A DNA stretch of 64,000 nt. Source: WHSP01 sp964424945 (GTDB taxonomy: Bacteria; Gemmatimonadota; Gemmatimonadetes; Longimicrobiales; Longimicrobiaceae). The stretch lies in contig CAYRLB010000001.1 in assembly GCA_964424945.1 (NCBI GenBank), positions 1 to 64,000 of the forward strand, read 5' to 3'. The stretch's first letter is position 1. The number at the start of each line of letters is the position of its first letter. Under the pieces are notes generated by a model. That model was not told the DNA's origin and made no database searches. It saw nothing but the letters and a program-made list of their open reading frames with translations. Positions 43,951-53,163 of the stretch are shown in pieces. A program made the translations under genes and the position numbers.

Positions 43951-44415
43951 ATGTCCGAACCACCGCAGATCGTCGACGTGCCCGCACAGAATACCGCGTG
44001 CATCCGCCTTACCATTCCTCCTTCCGCGATGCAGAAGGAGATGGGGCCTGCCATTGCGGAGCTCTATGCATCGCTGAAGGAGCAGTCGGTCGCGCCGGAA
44101 GGCCCGCTCTTCGCGCACTATCTTCGGTTTGATCCTGTGACCTTCGACTTCGAGGTCGGCGTTCCGGTAGCGGTGCCTGTCTCGGAAAGCGGGCGTCTCC
44201 GACCGGGGCACATTCCCGCTTCCCGAGTCGCCCGCACGGTCTACTCGGGTCCCTACGAAGGCCTGCAGAGCGCCTGGGGTGACCTGAGCGATTGGATCCG
44301 ATCGCAGGGCCTGACCATCGGTCCGAATTTCTGGGAGGTGTACCTCCAGGGTCCCGAGTCGGGAGACGATCCGAGGCAGTGGCGGACGGAGCTGAACCGT
44401 ACGCTCGTGGCGTGA
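43951..44415 (+). CDS. GyrI-like small-molecule-binding domain protein
   Basis: A 154-residue stand-alone effector-binding fold. EVGVPVAVPVSESGRLRPG, RVARTVYSGPYEGLQSAWGD and the ending FWEVYLQGP fit the GyrI/BmrR C-terminal family (AraC effector domain), with a conserved Glu in FWEVYLQ. No DNA-binding domain is present. Relatives bind cationic or drug-like molecules, and some hydrolyse them. The neighbour genes give no clue to the ligand. The start at 43951 is one of two close ATGs. Confidence 0.88.
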   Translation: MSEPPQIVDVPAQNTACIRLTIPPSAMQKEMGPAIAELYASLKEQSVAPEGPLFAHYLRFDPVTFDFEVGVPVAVPVSESGRLRPGHIPASRVARTVYSGPYEGLQSAWGDLSDWIRSQGLTIGPNFWEVYLQGPESGDDPRQWRTELNRTLVA

Positions 44416-44708
44416 CATGGCCGCTGGGGGAAGGCACAAGGAGATCGGCGGCCACCAACTCGTCCCTGGCCGGCGTTCACTCGATCTGAATCGTCTCTTC
44501 TCACCCGAGGTGCGGGTTGACGGCCGACAGCAACCGGCTGCCCATATTCGGGCGACGATCGGCTCTCGAGCCGTGCGATTGCCGACGCGGCTGCGTTCAC
44601 GTACGCTGTGGGGAATTTCCACCCGGCTTCAGGCTCCGGCAGGCGCGCATTTTCCGTCAACCGGATCCCCGAAGCTGGATCTATTCCCCGTCGTAGTTCT
44701 CTGCGAGT

Positions 44709-45197
44709 GTGAGATATTTGATTCTTCTGCTTCCCCTCGTCCTCCTGATCACCGCGTGCAACCCCGGCCCCACCGTCGTGGTCGGAGACGTCTATGTGGT
44801 CGAGGCGATGGAGTCCCAGATCAACTTCGGGTCGATCGAGGTGCATCTGCTGCCCGATGGGCTCCAGTTGGACTCCGCTCTGTTGAAGCTCTGCCCGAAC
44901 CGTGACCTGTCCGTCCCGCACGACAGTGCGGACGTGGCGGCGGCATGGGAAGGGCGACGGGAGCTTCTGCTGTCGAAATCACAGCGGATGACGCGCGCGG
45001 ATCCCGACGCCTCCTTCGTCATCGACTCCGTCGCACCCGGGCGATACCGGCTCTGGGCCGATACGATCGTCGGCGATCAGCGATATACCTGGCTGCGCTC
45101 CTTTCTCGTCCGGCGCGGCGACGACACCGTCCGCGCCAATCTCGGCAACTCCTCCCTGGACGAAGATCCCTTCCGCTGCTTCAGGAAGGTCTGGTAG
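44709..45197 (+). CDS. Short lipoprotein of unknown function
   Basis: A 162-residue protein starting at GTG. It has a textbook lipoprotein signal (YLILLLPLVLLITACNPGP; lipobox ITAC). The mature part is beta-rich, with VDSIAPGRYRLWADT-like carboxypeptidase-regulatory-type strand order (ASFVIDSVAPGRYRLWA) and two cysteines, in LKLCPN and FRCFRK. No enzyme motif is visible. The 293 bases upstream hold no other gene. Confidence 0.72.
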   Translation: MRYLILLLPLVLLITACNPGPTVVVGDVYVVEAMESQINFGSIEVHLLPDGLQLDSALLKLCPNRDLSVPHDSADVAAAWEGRRELLLSKSQRMTRADPDASFVIDSVAPGRYRLWADTIVGDQRYTWLRSFLVRRGDDTVRANLGNSSLDEDPFRCFRKVW

Positions 45198-45337
45198 CGC
45201 GCACCTTCTCTGAAGCGCCGCCGCAGCAGCAGCGAAACCGAATTGGAGGGTGCCACTTCCTACTCACCCTCCCCGCTGACGGTGGGAAGTGTTACTTTTT
45301 GAGCCGTCCCCGGATCCGTCCCTCGCGCTCGCAGACG

Positions 45338-46231
45338 ATGAGGCAAGTCATATCGGTGCCCCCCACGCTCGATGAGCGGGGGTTTGACGCAATAGTCGCG
45401 GAGCTGGACAGCGCAGAGGGTTCGGGGTTCCTGATCGACGGTCGACATGTCCGCTGGGCGGACCCGTACGGGATGGTCGGGCTGCTCGCAATCGGCCATC
45501 ATCTGAAGGAGCAGGGCAGTGCACGGCCGGTCCTCGAGCTGCCGGAGTCCCCCGAGGTGATGAGTTATCTCGGGCGGATGGGTTTCCTCGAGGACGCTGC
45601 AGGGATCTTCGACATTCCGGGCGGCGTCGCCGCCCCGTCAAAGCCGACGGGCCCGTCGAACGTCCTCCTCGAGATCACGCAGATCCGCTCCCATGACGAT
45701 GTCCATGGCGTCATCGAGCATGTGCAGGAGCGGGCCGGGACGATTCTGACGGAGAAGCTCAATTACTCCCCGGCGGATGCGGTCCCCTTCTCGATCATGC
45801 TGTCGGAGGTGTGTCAGAACATCATCGAGCACGCCGAGACCGGGGGATGGGTCGGAATCCAGACGTACAACTGGGCTCGGCGACTGGGGCGTCAGGTGGT
45901 GGTCATCGGCGTTGCGGATCTGGGGATCGGCTTTCGCGGCTCGCTCGCGAAGGAGCATGCGGCGCGCTATACCGACCGCTGGGATGACCTCACGGCGCTG
46001 CAGGCCGCGTTCCTGCACGGAGTTACGCGCTTTCGTGATCCGGGCCGCGGTCAGGGTCTGAAGCAGATCCGGAATCGCGTGCACCGCTGGGGCGGGAAGG
46101 TGTCGATCCGCAGCGGAACCGCTCGGATCGCCGACGTCCCCGAATGGGACGATTCGCCCGCGTTCGAGGAGGGACTGCCGGATTTTCCCGGCGCCCAGAT
46201 TCTCATCGTCCTTCCGGCTCGCGTCGGCTGA
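45338..46231 (+). CDS. STAS-like plus HATPase regulatory protein (anti-sigma-type kinase domain)
   Basis: A 297-residue cytoplasmic protein with two modules. Residues 1-95 resemble STAS (GFLIDGRHVRWADPYGMVGL; MSYLGRMGFLEDAAG). Residues about 120-297 are a GHKL ATPase with N box SEVCQNIIEHAETG, G1 VADLGIGF and G2 RGQGLKQIRNRV. This links a sulfate/anti-anti-sigma-type switch to a kinase-like ATP-binding fold in one chain. It lacks a HisKA domain, so it may act like SpoIIAB-type anti-sigma kinases. The cyclophilin gene starts 46 bases on and a STAS-like/winged-helix protein follows. Confidence 0.82.
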   Translation: MRQVISVPPTLDERGFDAIVAELDSAEGSGFLIDGRHVRWADPYGMVGLLAIGHHLKEQGSARPVLELPESPEVMSYLGRMGFLEDAAGIFDIPGGVAAPSKPTGPSNVLLEITQIRSHDDVHGVIEHVQERAGTILTEKLNYSPADAVPFSIMLSEVCQNIIEHAETGGWVGIQTYNWARRLGRQVVVIGVADLGIGFRGSLAKEHAARYTDRWDDLTALQAAFLHGVTRFRDPGRGQGLKQIRNRVHRWGGKVSIRSGTARIADVPEWDDSPAFEEGLPDFPGAQILIVLPARVG

Positions 46232-46277
46232 ACGGAATCACTCGAGAACTTTTACATCAACCAGGGATACATCGAGA

Positions 46278-46751
46278 ATGGAAAGCATTACCTTCGAGAC
46301 GAACAAGGGCTCCTTCCGGGCCGAGCTCTATTCGGACGATTCGCCGATTGCGGCCGGAAACTTCAAAAAGCTCGTTTCGGAGGGCTTCTACGACGGGATC
46401 GTATTCCATCGGGTGATTCCGGACTTCGTCGTGCAGGGTGGTGATCCGCTCACGAAGGAGCTTCCGCTGAACAACCCGCGCGTCGGGTCGGGCGGTCCGG
46501 GCTACACGATCAAGTGCGAGACGAAGGACAACCCGCGCACGCACGAGCTTGGCGCGCTGTCGATGGCGCACGCCGGGAAGGATACCGGTGGCAGCCAGTT
46601 CTTCATCGTGCTGAGCGAGGCCAACACCCGGCATCTCAATGGCGTCCACACGGTGTTCGGAAAGGTGACGGAGGGCTTCGACGTTGTTCAACAGCTTGAG
46701 AAGGGCGACAAGATGGAGAAGGTCTCGGTCGACGGGTCCCAGGCTTCCTGA
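46278..46751 (+). CDS. ppiB: Cyclophilin-type peptidyl-prolyl isomerase
   Basis: A 157-residue cytoplasmic prolyl isomerase. FHRVIPDFVVQGGDPL carries the catalytic Arg, and SMAHAGKDTGGSQFFIVL with HLNGVHTVFGKV gives the cyclosporin-site residues. There is no signal peptide. It is placed between the STAS-HATPase gene and the STAS-like winged-helix gene and starts 4 bases before no other gene, so it is probably co-transcribed with both. Confidence 0.95.
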   Translation: MESITFETNKGSFRAELYSDDSPIAAGNFKKLVSEGFYDGIVFHRVIPDFVVQGGDPLTKELPLNNPRVGSGGPGYTIKCETKDNPRTHELGALSMAHAGKDTGGSQFFIVLSEANTRHLNGVHTVFGKVTEGFDVVQQLEKGDKMEKVSVDGSQAS

Positions 46752-46755
46752 GAAG

Positions 46756-47346
46756 ATGCAGGCCCAGCAGGTCCCCGCTTTTGCGATCGATCTGACGCGC
46801 CTCCACCGTCGGACCGTCACCTCGTTCTACAGCAACCTGGTGACGCGCCCGACGGGTCAGGCGGTGCGCCTCGGACTCGAACAGCAGTTGATCGAGCTCG
46901 GCCGTGAAGCGGCTCCCTGCCTTTCGATCCTGGACTTCTCGCAGGTCCGGGTTCTCGACTACTCCTGCGCGGACGAGATCGTCGCGAAGCTCCTCCTCCG
47001 GTATGCCGAGAGCGACCGGCCGGTGGACGCCTACTTCGTCGCGCGCGGGCTGCAGGAGCATCACCTCGAATCGGTCGAGGCGGTGCTCGAGCGTCACGGC
47101 CTCCTGCTCGTTGCGGAGGAGCCTGACGTCGATCCGACCCTTCTCGGTCCGTGCGAGCCTGGTCTTCGGACGTGCTGGGAGGTGCTGATTCGCCGCGGCG
47201 CAGTGCGTATCGGCGAGCTTGCTGCGGCGTCCGCTCTTCCCCTGAATGAGGTGCGGGAGGCCGTCGACCGCTTCGTGTCGCGGCGGGTTGCGGTCACCTA
47301 CGGAGATGGCATGATCTGCCCGGTTCCACAGATGCAACAGGCGTGA
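46756..47346 (+). CDS. STAS-like (DUF4325-like) domain with winged-helix-like C-terminus
   Basis: A 196-residue protein starting 4 bases after ppiB. Residues about 10-110 have the order of a STAS-like DUF4325 domain (SILDFSQVRVLDYSCADEIV; AYFVARGLQEHHLESVEAVL). Residues about 130-190 fold like a small winged helix (AVRIGELAAASALPLNEVRE; AVDRFVSRRVAVTYGDG). It could sense a partner through the STAS-like half and bind DNA with the other. Its GTGA overlap with the ypdA start links it to that gene. Function is inferred from fold only. Confidence 0.75.
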   Translation: MQAQQVPAFAIDLTRLHRRTVTSFYSNLVTRPTGQAVRLGLEQQLIELGREAAPCLSILDFSQVRVLDYSCADEIVAKLLLRYAESDRPVDAYFVARGLQEHHLESVEAVLERHGLLLVAEEPDVDPTLLGPCEPGLRTCWEVLIRRGAVRIGELAAASALPLNEVREAVDRFVSRRVAVTYGDGMICPVPQMQQA

Positions 47347-48389
47347 GCGGCGATATCCCTGGCGGCGCTGAAAAGATCGGTGCCCTGACCTTTCCTGACC
47401 CCTCCGTGCCGCTGGACGTGCTGGTCGTAGGTGCGGGACCCTGCGGGATCGCCGTGGGAGTTGCGGCACGGCAGCACAATCTTTCCTGTCTCCTCGTCGA
47501 CCGGGGCGCCCTGACGCAGGGGATGATCGAACATCCCACCTACGTCACCTATTTCAGCGGACCTGAAAAGCTCGAGGTGGGCGAGGTTCCCTTCACGACC
47601 GCAGGCGACAAGCCGACGCGCCGCGAAGCGCTCCGATATTACCGCCGAGTGGTCGCTTTCTACGGCGTGGATGTCCTTCAGTACCACAACGTCGAGTCGG
47701 TCGAACGGGAGGGAGAGCTGTTCGTTGTACGCACCGTTGACCGGATGGGCGGTGAGGTCATCGTGCGCGCGCGGAATGTTGTGATCGCCACCGGATATTA
47801 CGACAATCCGCGGCGGCTGGACGTGCCCGGCGCTGAGCTTCCGAAGGTCAGCTACTACTTCACCGAGCCTTATCCCTATTTCCAGCAGGATGTCCTCGTC
47901 GTCGGAGGCGGGAACTCCGCTGCGGACGCGGCGCTCCTGTGCTGGCGTGAGGGCGCGAGGGTGACCCTCGTCCACCTTCTCGATCAGCTCGACAAGGGGG
48001 TCAAGCCATGGGTGAAGCCCGACATCGAGAACCGTATCGCGGAAGGGTCGATCCCCACGTTCTGGCACCACCGGATCAGCGAGATCCGCCCGTCGGAGGT
48101 CGAGCTCGAGGATGTGCTGACGGGGGAACGCAGAGTTCTGCCGAATGACTGGGTGCTGGCGATGATCGGGTATGTACCGAGCCCCGGTCTGCTCACGAGC
48201 CTCGACGTCCATATCGATGACGCGTCGGGCATTCCCAGCCATGATCCGATGACGATGAAGACGAACGCGGAAGGGGTCTACATCGCGGGTGTGCTCGCGG
48301 CGGGCTACGACGCGAACAAGATCTTCATCGAGAATGGGAAGCTGCACGGCGAACTGATCGCGCGCTCAGTCGCGGCCGAAAGAGCATAG
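47343..48389 (+). CDS. ypdA: YpdA-type flavoprotein, putative bacillithiol disulfide reductase
   Basis: A 348-residue FAD/NADPH oxidoreductase. It has LDVLVVGAGPCGIAVGVAAR (FAD) at about residues 24-43, VLVVGGGNSAADAALLCWRE (NADPH) near 190, and TNAEGVYIAGVLAAGYDANK near the end. HPTYVTYFSGPEKLEVGEVP is typical of YpdA. YpdA restores reduced bacillithiol in species that make this thiol, which includes several Gram-negative phyla. Bacillithiol synthesis genes are not in the window. The start is GTG, overlapping the STAS-like gene stop (GTGA). Confidence 0.88.
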   Translation: MSGDIPGGAEKIGALTFPDPSVPLDVLVVGAGPCGIAVGVAARQHNLSCLLVDRGALTQGMIEHPTYVTYFSGPEKLEVGEVPFTTAGDKPTRREALRYYRRVVAFYGVDVLQYHNVESVEREGELFVVRTVDRMGGEVIVRARNVVIATGYYDNPRRLDVPGAELPKVSYYFTEPYPYFQQDVLVVGGGNSAADAALLCWREGARVTLVHLLDQLDKGVKPWVKPDIENRIAEGSIPTFWHHRISEIRPSEVELEDVLTGERRVLPNDWVLAMIGYVPSPGLLTSLDVHIDDASGIPSHDPMTMKTNAEGVYIAGVLAAGYDANKIFIENGKLHGELIARSVAAERA

Positions 48390-48489
48390 TCGTCGGAGCT
48401 TCAGGGAGGCGGACTTCGACCGATCCGATGTTCGACGTCTGACCACACGGCCTGGCCGAAGAAAGCGCTCCTCCTCCTCAACGACGCAA

Positions 48490-48522
48490 CGGCCCGGCGA
48501 TCGTCTGCAATCCGCCGGGCCG
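48490..48522 (+). repeat. 10-bp inverted repeat downstream of ypdA
   Basis: CGGCCCGGCG (48490-48499) pairs with CGCCGGGCCG (48513-48522). No T-run follows, so it is only a possible weak terminator for the ypdA operon. Confidence 0.4.
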
Positions 48523-48554
48523 CTTCAGCATCCGCTTTCTTGCGGCACCCCTCC

Positions 48555-48618
48555 AAAAAGCTTCCGGCGGGGCGGCGTAGGCGAACACTCGAGTGTGCCG
48601 CCTACGCCGCCCCGCCGG
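48555..48618 (-). terminator. Terminator with 20-bp perfect arms at the end of the purine operon
   Basis: Arms of 20 bases (48564-48583 and 48599-48618, starting CCGGCGGGGCGGCGTAGGCG) pair without mismatch. The loop region carries a further 12-base palindrome, ACACTCGAGTGT. On the minus strand, CCGGAAGCTTTTTGG follows with a five-T run. This fits the end of the purF transcript 23 bases after its stop. The unusually long stem may also block read-through from the convergent ypdA operon. Confidence 0.85.
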
Positions 48619-48640
48619 AGACGCTTTATCTACTTCCTTC

Positions 48641-50038
48641 TCAGAACTCGAAGCTGAGCACTTCCCGGGCAGTCTCCGCCCGCTCCATATCGATGAGAGG
48701 GGCAGGGTAGTGCCCCGAAAAGCACGCCGAGCAGAAGGTCGCCTTGTCGTCGACGGCATCCATCATTCCCTCGAGGGAAAGATACCCGAGGGAATCGACG
48801 CCGAGGGTTTCCCGAATCTCCTGCTGCGTATTGTGCGAGGCGATGAGCTCCTCGCGCGTAGGCATGTCGATCCCGTAGTAGCAGGGATGCTTCACCGGCG
48901 GCGACGCGAGTCGGAAATGGACCTCGGTTGCACCTGCCTCGCGCAGCAGATTCACAAGCCCCCGCGAGGTCGTTCCGCGGACGAGTGAGTCGTCCACAAC
49001 CACGACCCGCTTGCCCTCCAGCACCTCGCGGACCGGACTGTACTTCATCCGCACCTTGAAGTTTCGACCCGCCTGGGAGGGTTCAATGAACGTTCGGCCG
49101 ATGTAATGGTTACGGATCAGGCCGAGCTCGAAGGGAATCCCTGATTCTTCGGCGAAGCCGAGCGCAGCCGAGTTTGCCGAGTCCGGAACCGCGATCACAC
49201 AGTCTGCCTCGGCCGGATGTTCGACGGCGAGCTGTCGACCGAGGGCACGGCGTGACCTGTCGACCGAATAGCCCCACAGTCGGGAGTCCGGTCGGGCAAA
49301 GTACACCAGCTCGAAGACGCAGGGGGCAGGCGGTGTATACGATCCCAGCGGCCGGAGGCGCGTCATCTCGCCATCGCGGATGCGGACCACCTCGCCGGGC
49401 TCGAGATCGCGGAGGTACGTCGCCCCGACGATGTCCAGGGCACACGTCTCCGAAGCGACGACGAACCCGCCATCCTTCTGCCCGAGCACCAGGGGACGGA
49501 AGCCGTGTCTGTCCCGAGCAGCGTAGAGAGTGTCCCCGATCGTGATGAGAACGGAGAAGGCACCCTCGAGCTGGGACAGCGCATCGTCTACCTGACCATC
49601 CACATCGTCGCGTCGCGAGCGGGCGATCAGGTGAACGATGACTTCCGAATCGATGGAGGTCTGGAAGAGCGCGCCCTCGTGGACGAGCCTGTTCCGGAGC
49701 TCCTGTGCGTTGGTGAGATTCCCGTTGTGCGCGAGCGCGAGGTTTCCCTCGGCGTAGCGCACCAGGAGCGGTTGCGCGTTGGCCAGGCCCGCGCCACCCG
49801 CCGTGGAGTAGCGGATATGCCCGAGCGCCGTCTCACCTTTGAGACCGGCAAGAACATCTCCACTGAAGGCGTCTGCCACCAGCCCGATGTCCTTGTGAAT
49901 GTGGCTCGTACCATCCGGGTCCGTATCGATGGACACGATCCCCGCTGCCTCCTGCCCGCGATGCTGCAACGAGTAGAGAGACAGGAACACCAGTCCGGCA
50001 GCTTCGGAAACCCCGCTGACCGCCGCTATCCCACACAT
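48641..50038 (-). CDS. purF: Amidophosphoribosyltransferase
   Basis: First enzyme of purine synthesis: PRPP plus glutamine gives phosphoribosylamine. The nucleophile Cys2 is exposed (MCGIAAVSGV). SLQHRGQEAAGI belongs to the glutaminase domain, VVVVDDSLVRGTTSRGLV is the PRPP site, and FCSACFSGHYPAP with CVFELVYFARPDS and PCYYGIDMPTREE hold the four cysteines of the B. subtilis-type iron-sulfur cluster. Length is 465 residues. It is the last gene of the operon, 31 bases after purL. Confidence 0.98.
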   Translation of the reverse strand: MCGIAAVSGVSEAAGLVFLSLYSLQHRGQEAAGIVSIDTDPDGTSHIHKDIGLVADAFSGDVLAGLKGETALGHIRYSTAGGAGLANAQPLLVRYAEGNLALAHNGNLTNAQELRNRLVHEGALFQTSIDSEVIVHLIARSRRDDVDGQVDDALSQLEGAFSVLITIGDTLYAARDRHGFRPLVLGQKDGGFVVASETCALDIVGATYLRDLEPGEVVRIRDGEMTRLRPLGSYTPPAPCVFELVYFARPDSRLWGYSVDRSRRALGRQLAVEHPAEADCVIAVPDSANSAALGFAEESGIPFELGLIRNHYIGRTFIEPSQAGRNFKVRMKYSPVREVLEGKRVVVVDDSLVRGTTSRGLVNLLREAGATEVHFRLASPPVKHPCYYGIDMPTREELIASHNTQQEIRETLGVDSLGYLSLEGMMDAVDDKATFCSACFSGHYPAPLIDMERAETAREVLSFEF

Positions 50039-50069
50039 CGCATATCTCTGGTAGAAAAGCGCCTGTTTT

Positions 50070-52385
50070 TCAGGTGCTTTGTACTTCGGAGTCTAGCGCC
50101 GTCGAGATGTCGACCGGCGACTGGTCCATCCTGCGAGGAATGGCGCCGTAGTAGGTGCGAGCGACCTCTTCGACGGCCACGTCGAGCGTCTTCTCATCTG
50201 TAACGATCCTGAACCGTCCCTGCGAATTCCCGACCGTTCCGATCTGTCGCGCGGGAACGCCAGCCGCTGAGAAATGCTGCAACGTCTGTTCGACATCCCC
50301 CGGGAGACACGAAACGACGATTCGTGACTGGCCTTCCCCGTAAAGCAGAGCTTCGGTATCGATCCCCTCATCGATGAGCTTCACATCGATACCGACCGGG
50401 CTCTCGCGCCGGGCGATCGCGGATTCGGCCAGGGCAACTGCGAGGCCGCCCTCGGAAACATCGTGGGCCGACTGGATCAAGCCCTTCCGGATGGCTTCCA
50501 GCAGCGTCTGCTGGAGAGCCTTCTCGGCGTCGAGATCGATGTGCGGAGCATCCCCAGTCACCAGCCCATGGACGACCTTCAGATACTCGCTGCCGCCGAG
50601 TTCATCCGTGTTCGTGCCAAGGAGCAGGACCGCATCGCCTTCATTCTTGAAGTCGACGGTCGTGATGTGATCGAGATCATCGATGACGCCGACCATCCCG
50701 ATCGTCGGTGTGGGGTAGATCGCCCCACGCGGATTCTCATTGTAAAGCGAGACATTGCCGCCCGTTACCGGCGTCTCGAAGATGCGGCACGCTTCACCGA
50801 TGCCGGCCACCGCTTCCGAGAGCTGGTAATACACCTCGGGCTTCAAGGGGTTGCCGAAATTGAGGTTATCGGTAACTGCACGTGGCGTTGCACCGGAGCA
50901 GACGAGGTTCCGTGCCGCCTCGGCCACCGCGATCCGTCCGCCCTGCCGCGGGTTAAGATAGACGTACCGGCCATTGCAATCGATCGTCGCGGCGATTGCA
51001 CGGCGGGTTCCCCGTAGACGGATGACGGCGGCATCGGAGCCCGGCCCGACGATGGTGCCCGTCCGAACGGTGCTGTCGTACTGCTCGTAGATCCAGCGCT
51101 TCGAGGCGATCGTCGGGGCGTCCAGCAGCGTGAGCAGCGCCCACGCCGGGTCGCTCTCCTCTTCACGCCGCTGAAGAGACTTCGCGTCCCAGTCGCGGAG
51201 CGCCTGAATCTCCGGGGCCTCGATTCCTTCACGCGTGTAGGTCGGGCAGGTGTCGACAAGGGGCTCACCGGGGATCTCGACGACGACCTCGCCATTCTCC
51301 CGGATGATGTAGAGCCCGGTATCGGTGACATGACCGATCGTCTCGGCGTCCAGATCCCACTTCCCGAGGATCTCCCGGACGTCATCTTCGCGCCCGGCCT
51401 TCGCGACGACCAGCATCCGCTCCTGCGTTTCCGAAAGGAGGATCTCGTACGGCGTCATCCCCGATTCGCGTACGGGGACGCGGGTGATCTCGATATCGAC
51501 ACCGGTGCCGCCGCGCGCCGCCATCTCGGTCGAGGAGGAGACGAGGCCCGCCGCTCCCATATCCTGGATACCGACGATGTGACCCGAACGGATCAGCTCG
51601 AGCGACGCCTCCAGGAGGAGCTTCTCGGTGAAGGGGTCGCCCACCTGCACCATCGGACGCTTCGCCTCACTCTCCTCCGTCAGCTCCGCCGAGGCGAAGG
51701 TCGCCCCATGGATGCCGTCGCGGCCCGTCTTCGAGCCGACGGCCATGATCGGATTCCCGACGCCCTCAGCGACCCCCTTGATGAGCTCTTCGCGCTTCAT
51801 CAGCCCGATCGCCATCGCGTTGACGAGCGGATTCCCCTCGTACGCGCCGTCGAAGTAGACCTCGCCGCCGACGGTCGGGATGCCGACGCAGTTCCCGTAA
51901 TCGCCGATGCCTCGTACGACCCCGGCCAGCAGGTAGCGGACGCGATCGGCGGAAGCGCCGTCGAGCTCACCGAAGCGCAGGGAGTTGAGGACTGCGATCG
52001 GGCGCGCGCCCATGGTGAAGACGTCCCGGAGGATGCCACCGACCCCTGTCGCGGCGCCCTGGTAGGGCTCGACGGCCGAGGGGTGATTGTGGGATTCAAC
52101 CTTGAAGGCTACGGCGAGGCCGTCACCGACTTCAATTACTCCAGCGTTTTCACCCGGACCCTGAAGCACCCAGGGGGCCTTCGTGGGAAGGGTGCGCAGA
52201 AGCGGCTTCGAGTTCTTGTAGCCGCAATGCTCCGACCACATCGCGCTGAAGACGCCGAGCTCGGTATAGGTCGGCTCCCGCCCCAGAATCCCGAGGATGA
52301 GATCGTATTCGTACTCTGATATTCCATGATCCGCGATGAGCTCCGGCGTGATCGCCGGGTCACCCGCGCGTGCCTGTACCGCCAA
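50070..52385 (-). CDS. purL: Phosphoribosylformylglycinamidine synthase subunit PurL
   Basis: ATP-dependent amidotransfer step of purine synthesis. The 771-residue small-type PurL has SAMWSEHCGYKNSKPLL, GDGLAVAFKVESHNHPSAVE, GGILRDVFTMGARPIAV, GVPIPTVGGEVYFDGAYEGN-like (CVGIPTVGGEVYFD), and AHDVSEGGLAVALAESA. It needs PurS and PurQ, both encoded just upstream. The start is a TTG with GAGG 6 bases before it. Confidence 0.97.
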   Translation of the reverse strand: MAVQARAGDPAITPELIADHGISEYEYDLILGILGREPTYTELGVFSAMWSEHCGYKNSKPLLRTLPTKAPWVLQGPGENAGVIEVGDGLAVAFKVESHNHPSAVEPYQGAATGVGGILRDVFTMGARPIAVLNSLRFGELDGASADRVRYLLAGVVRGIGDYGNCVGIPTVGGEVYFDGAYEGNPLVNAMAIGLMKREELIKGVAEGVGNPIMAVGSKTGRDGIHGATFASAELTEESEAKRPMVQVGDPFTEKLLLEASLELIRSGHIVGIQDMGAAGLVSSSTEMAARGGTGVDIEITRVPVRESGMTPYEILLSETQERMLVVAKAGREDDVREILGKWDLDAETIGHVTDTGLYIIRENGEVVVEIPGEPLVDTCPTYTREGIEAPEIQALRDWDAKSLQRREEESDPAWALLTLLDAPTIASKRWIYEQYDSTVRTGTIVGPGSDAAVIRLRGTRRAIAATIDCNGRYVYLNPRQGGRIAVAEAARNLVCSGATPRAVTDNLNFGNPLKPEVYYQLSEAVAGIGEACRIFETPVTGGNVSLYNENPRGAIYPTPTIGMVGVIDDLDHITTVDFKNEGDAVLLLGTNTDELGGSEYLKVVHGLVTGDAPHIDLDAEKALQQTLLEAIRKGLIQSAHDVSEGGLAVALAESAIARRESPVGIDVKLIDEGIDTEALLYGEGQSRIVVSCLPGDVEQTLQHFSAAGVPARQIGTVGNSQGRFRIVTDEKTLDVAVEEVARTYYGAIPRRMDQSPVDISTALDSEVQST

Positions 52386-52458
52386 TGTATGCCTCAGAGT
52401 GAAATTCGTACGTCATCCGGTCCGGCGCCTTCGCGCCGGGCCGAGGGCCGCCCGCGGA

Positions 52459-53163
52459 TCAGCGTACTGCCGGAGCCCCGAGGTGTTCCCCGAGAGACTC
52501 GAACAGACCGACCCCATCCACCGACCCGAGAACCATGTCCACCGCGCGCTCGGGATGCGGCATCATGCCGAGCACATTCCCTTCAGCATTAACGATCCCG
52601 GCGATATTCCGCACGGACCCGTTGGGATTCGCCTCGGACGTAACATTTCCGTCCGCATCGCAGTACCGGAAGATGACACGTCCGGCATCCTCGAGCGCGT
52701 CGACCTCGGCATCGGGCGCAACAAAGGAGCCCTCCCCATGCGCGATCGGGATCTGCAGCACCTGGCCCACTTCGTATGCGGTTGTGTATGGTGCGACGCT
52801 CTGCTCGACCCGCAGGTAGACGGGCTTCGAACGGAACTTCAGCGACCGGTTGCGGATCAGGGCGCCCGGCAGCAGGCCCGCCTCGCAGAGGATCTGGAAA
52901 CCGTTGCAGATGCCGACGACGAGGCCGCCCTGCTCCGCGAACGACTTGACCTCGCGCATGATCGGGCTGAGGCTCGCGATGGCGCCGGCCCGCAGATAGT
53001 CCCCATAGCTGAAGCCGCCCGGAAGGAAGACCGCGTCCACTCCCTTCAGGTCATGCTCCTTGTGCCAGAGATACTGCGTATCCGCGCCAAGGACGTCCTT
53101 CGTTGCGTGGTAGCAGTCATAATCGCAATTCGAGCCAGGGAAGGTGACTACCCCGATCTTCAT
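52459..53163 (-). CDS. purQ: Phosphoribosylformylglycinamidine synthase subunit PurQ (glutaminase)
   Basis: A 234-residue class-I glutaminase that feeds ammonia to PurL. MKIGVVTFPGSNCDYDCYHA is the start, GGFSYGDYLRAGAIA and VVGICNGFQILCEAGLLPGA carry the catalytic Cys, and MMPHPERAVDMVLGSVDG gives the His/Glu. The ATG overlaps the purS stop by 4 bases. A hairpin of CCGGCGC/GCGCCGG lies in the 73-base gap to purL. Confidence 0.97.
   Translation of the reverse strand: MKIGVVTFPGSNCDYDCYHATKDVLGADTQYLWHKEHDLKGVDAVFLPGGFSYGDYLRAGAIASLSPIMREVKSFAEQGGLVVGICNGFQILCEAGLLPGALIRNRSLKFRSKPVYLRVEQSVAPYTTAYEVGQVLQIPIAHGEGSFVAPDAEVDALEDAGRVIFRYCDADGNVTSEANPNGSVRNIAGIVNAEGNVLGMMPHPERAVDMVLGSVDGVGLFESLGEHLGAPAVR

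Noticed and set aside
45254..45300. CACTTCC/GGAAGTG repeat followed by TTTTT after the short lipoprotein gene
   Set aside because: The loop is 24 bases long and the stem is only seven pairs, so a terminator call is not secure.
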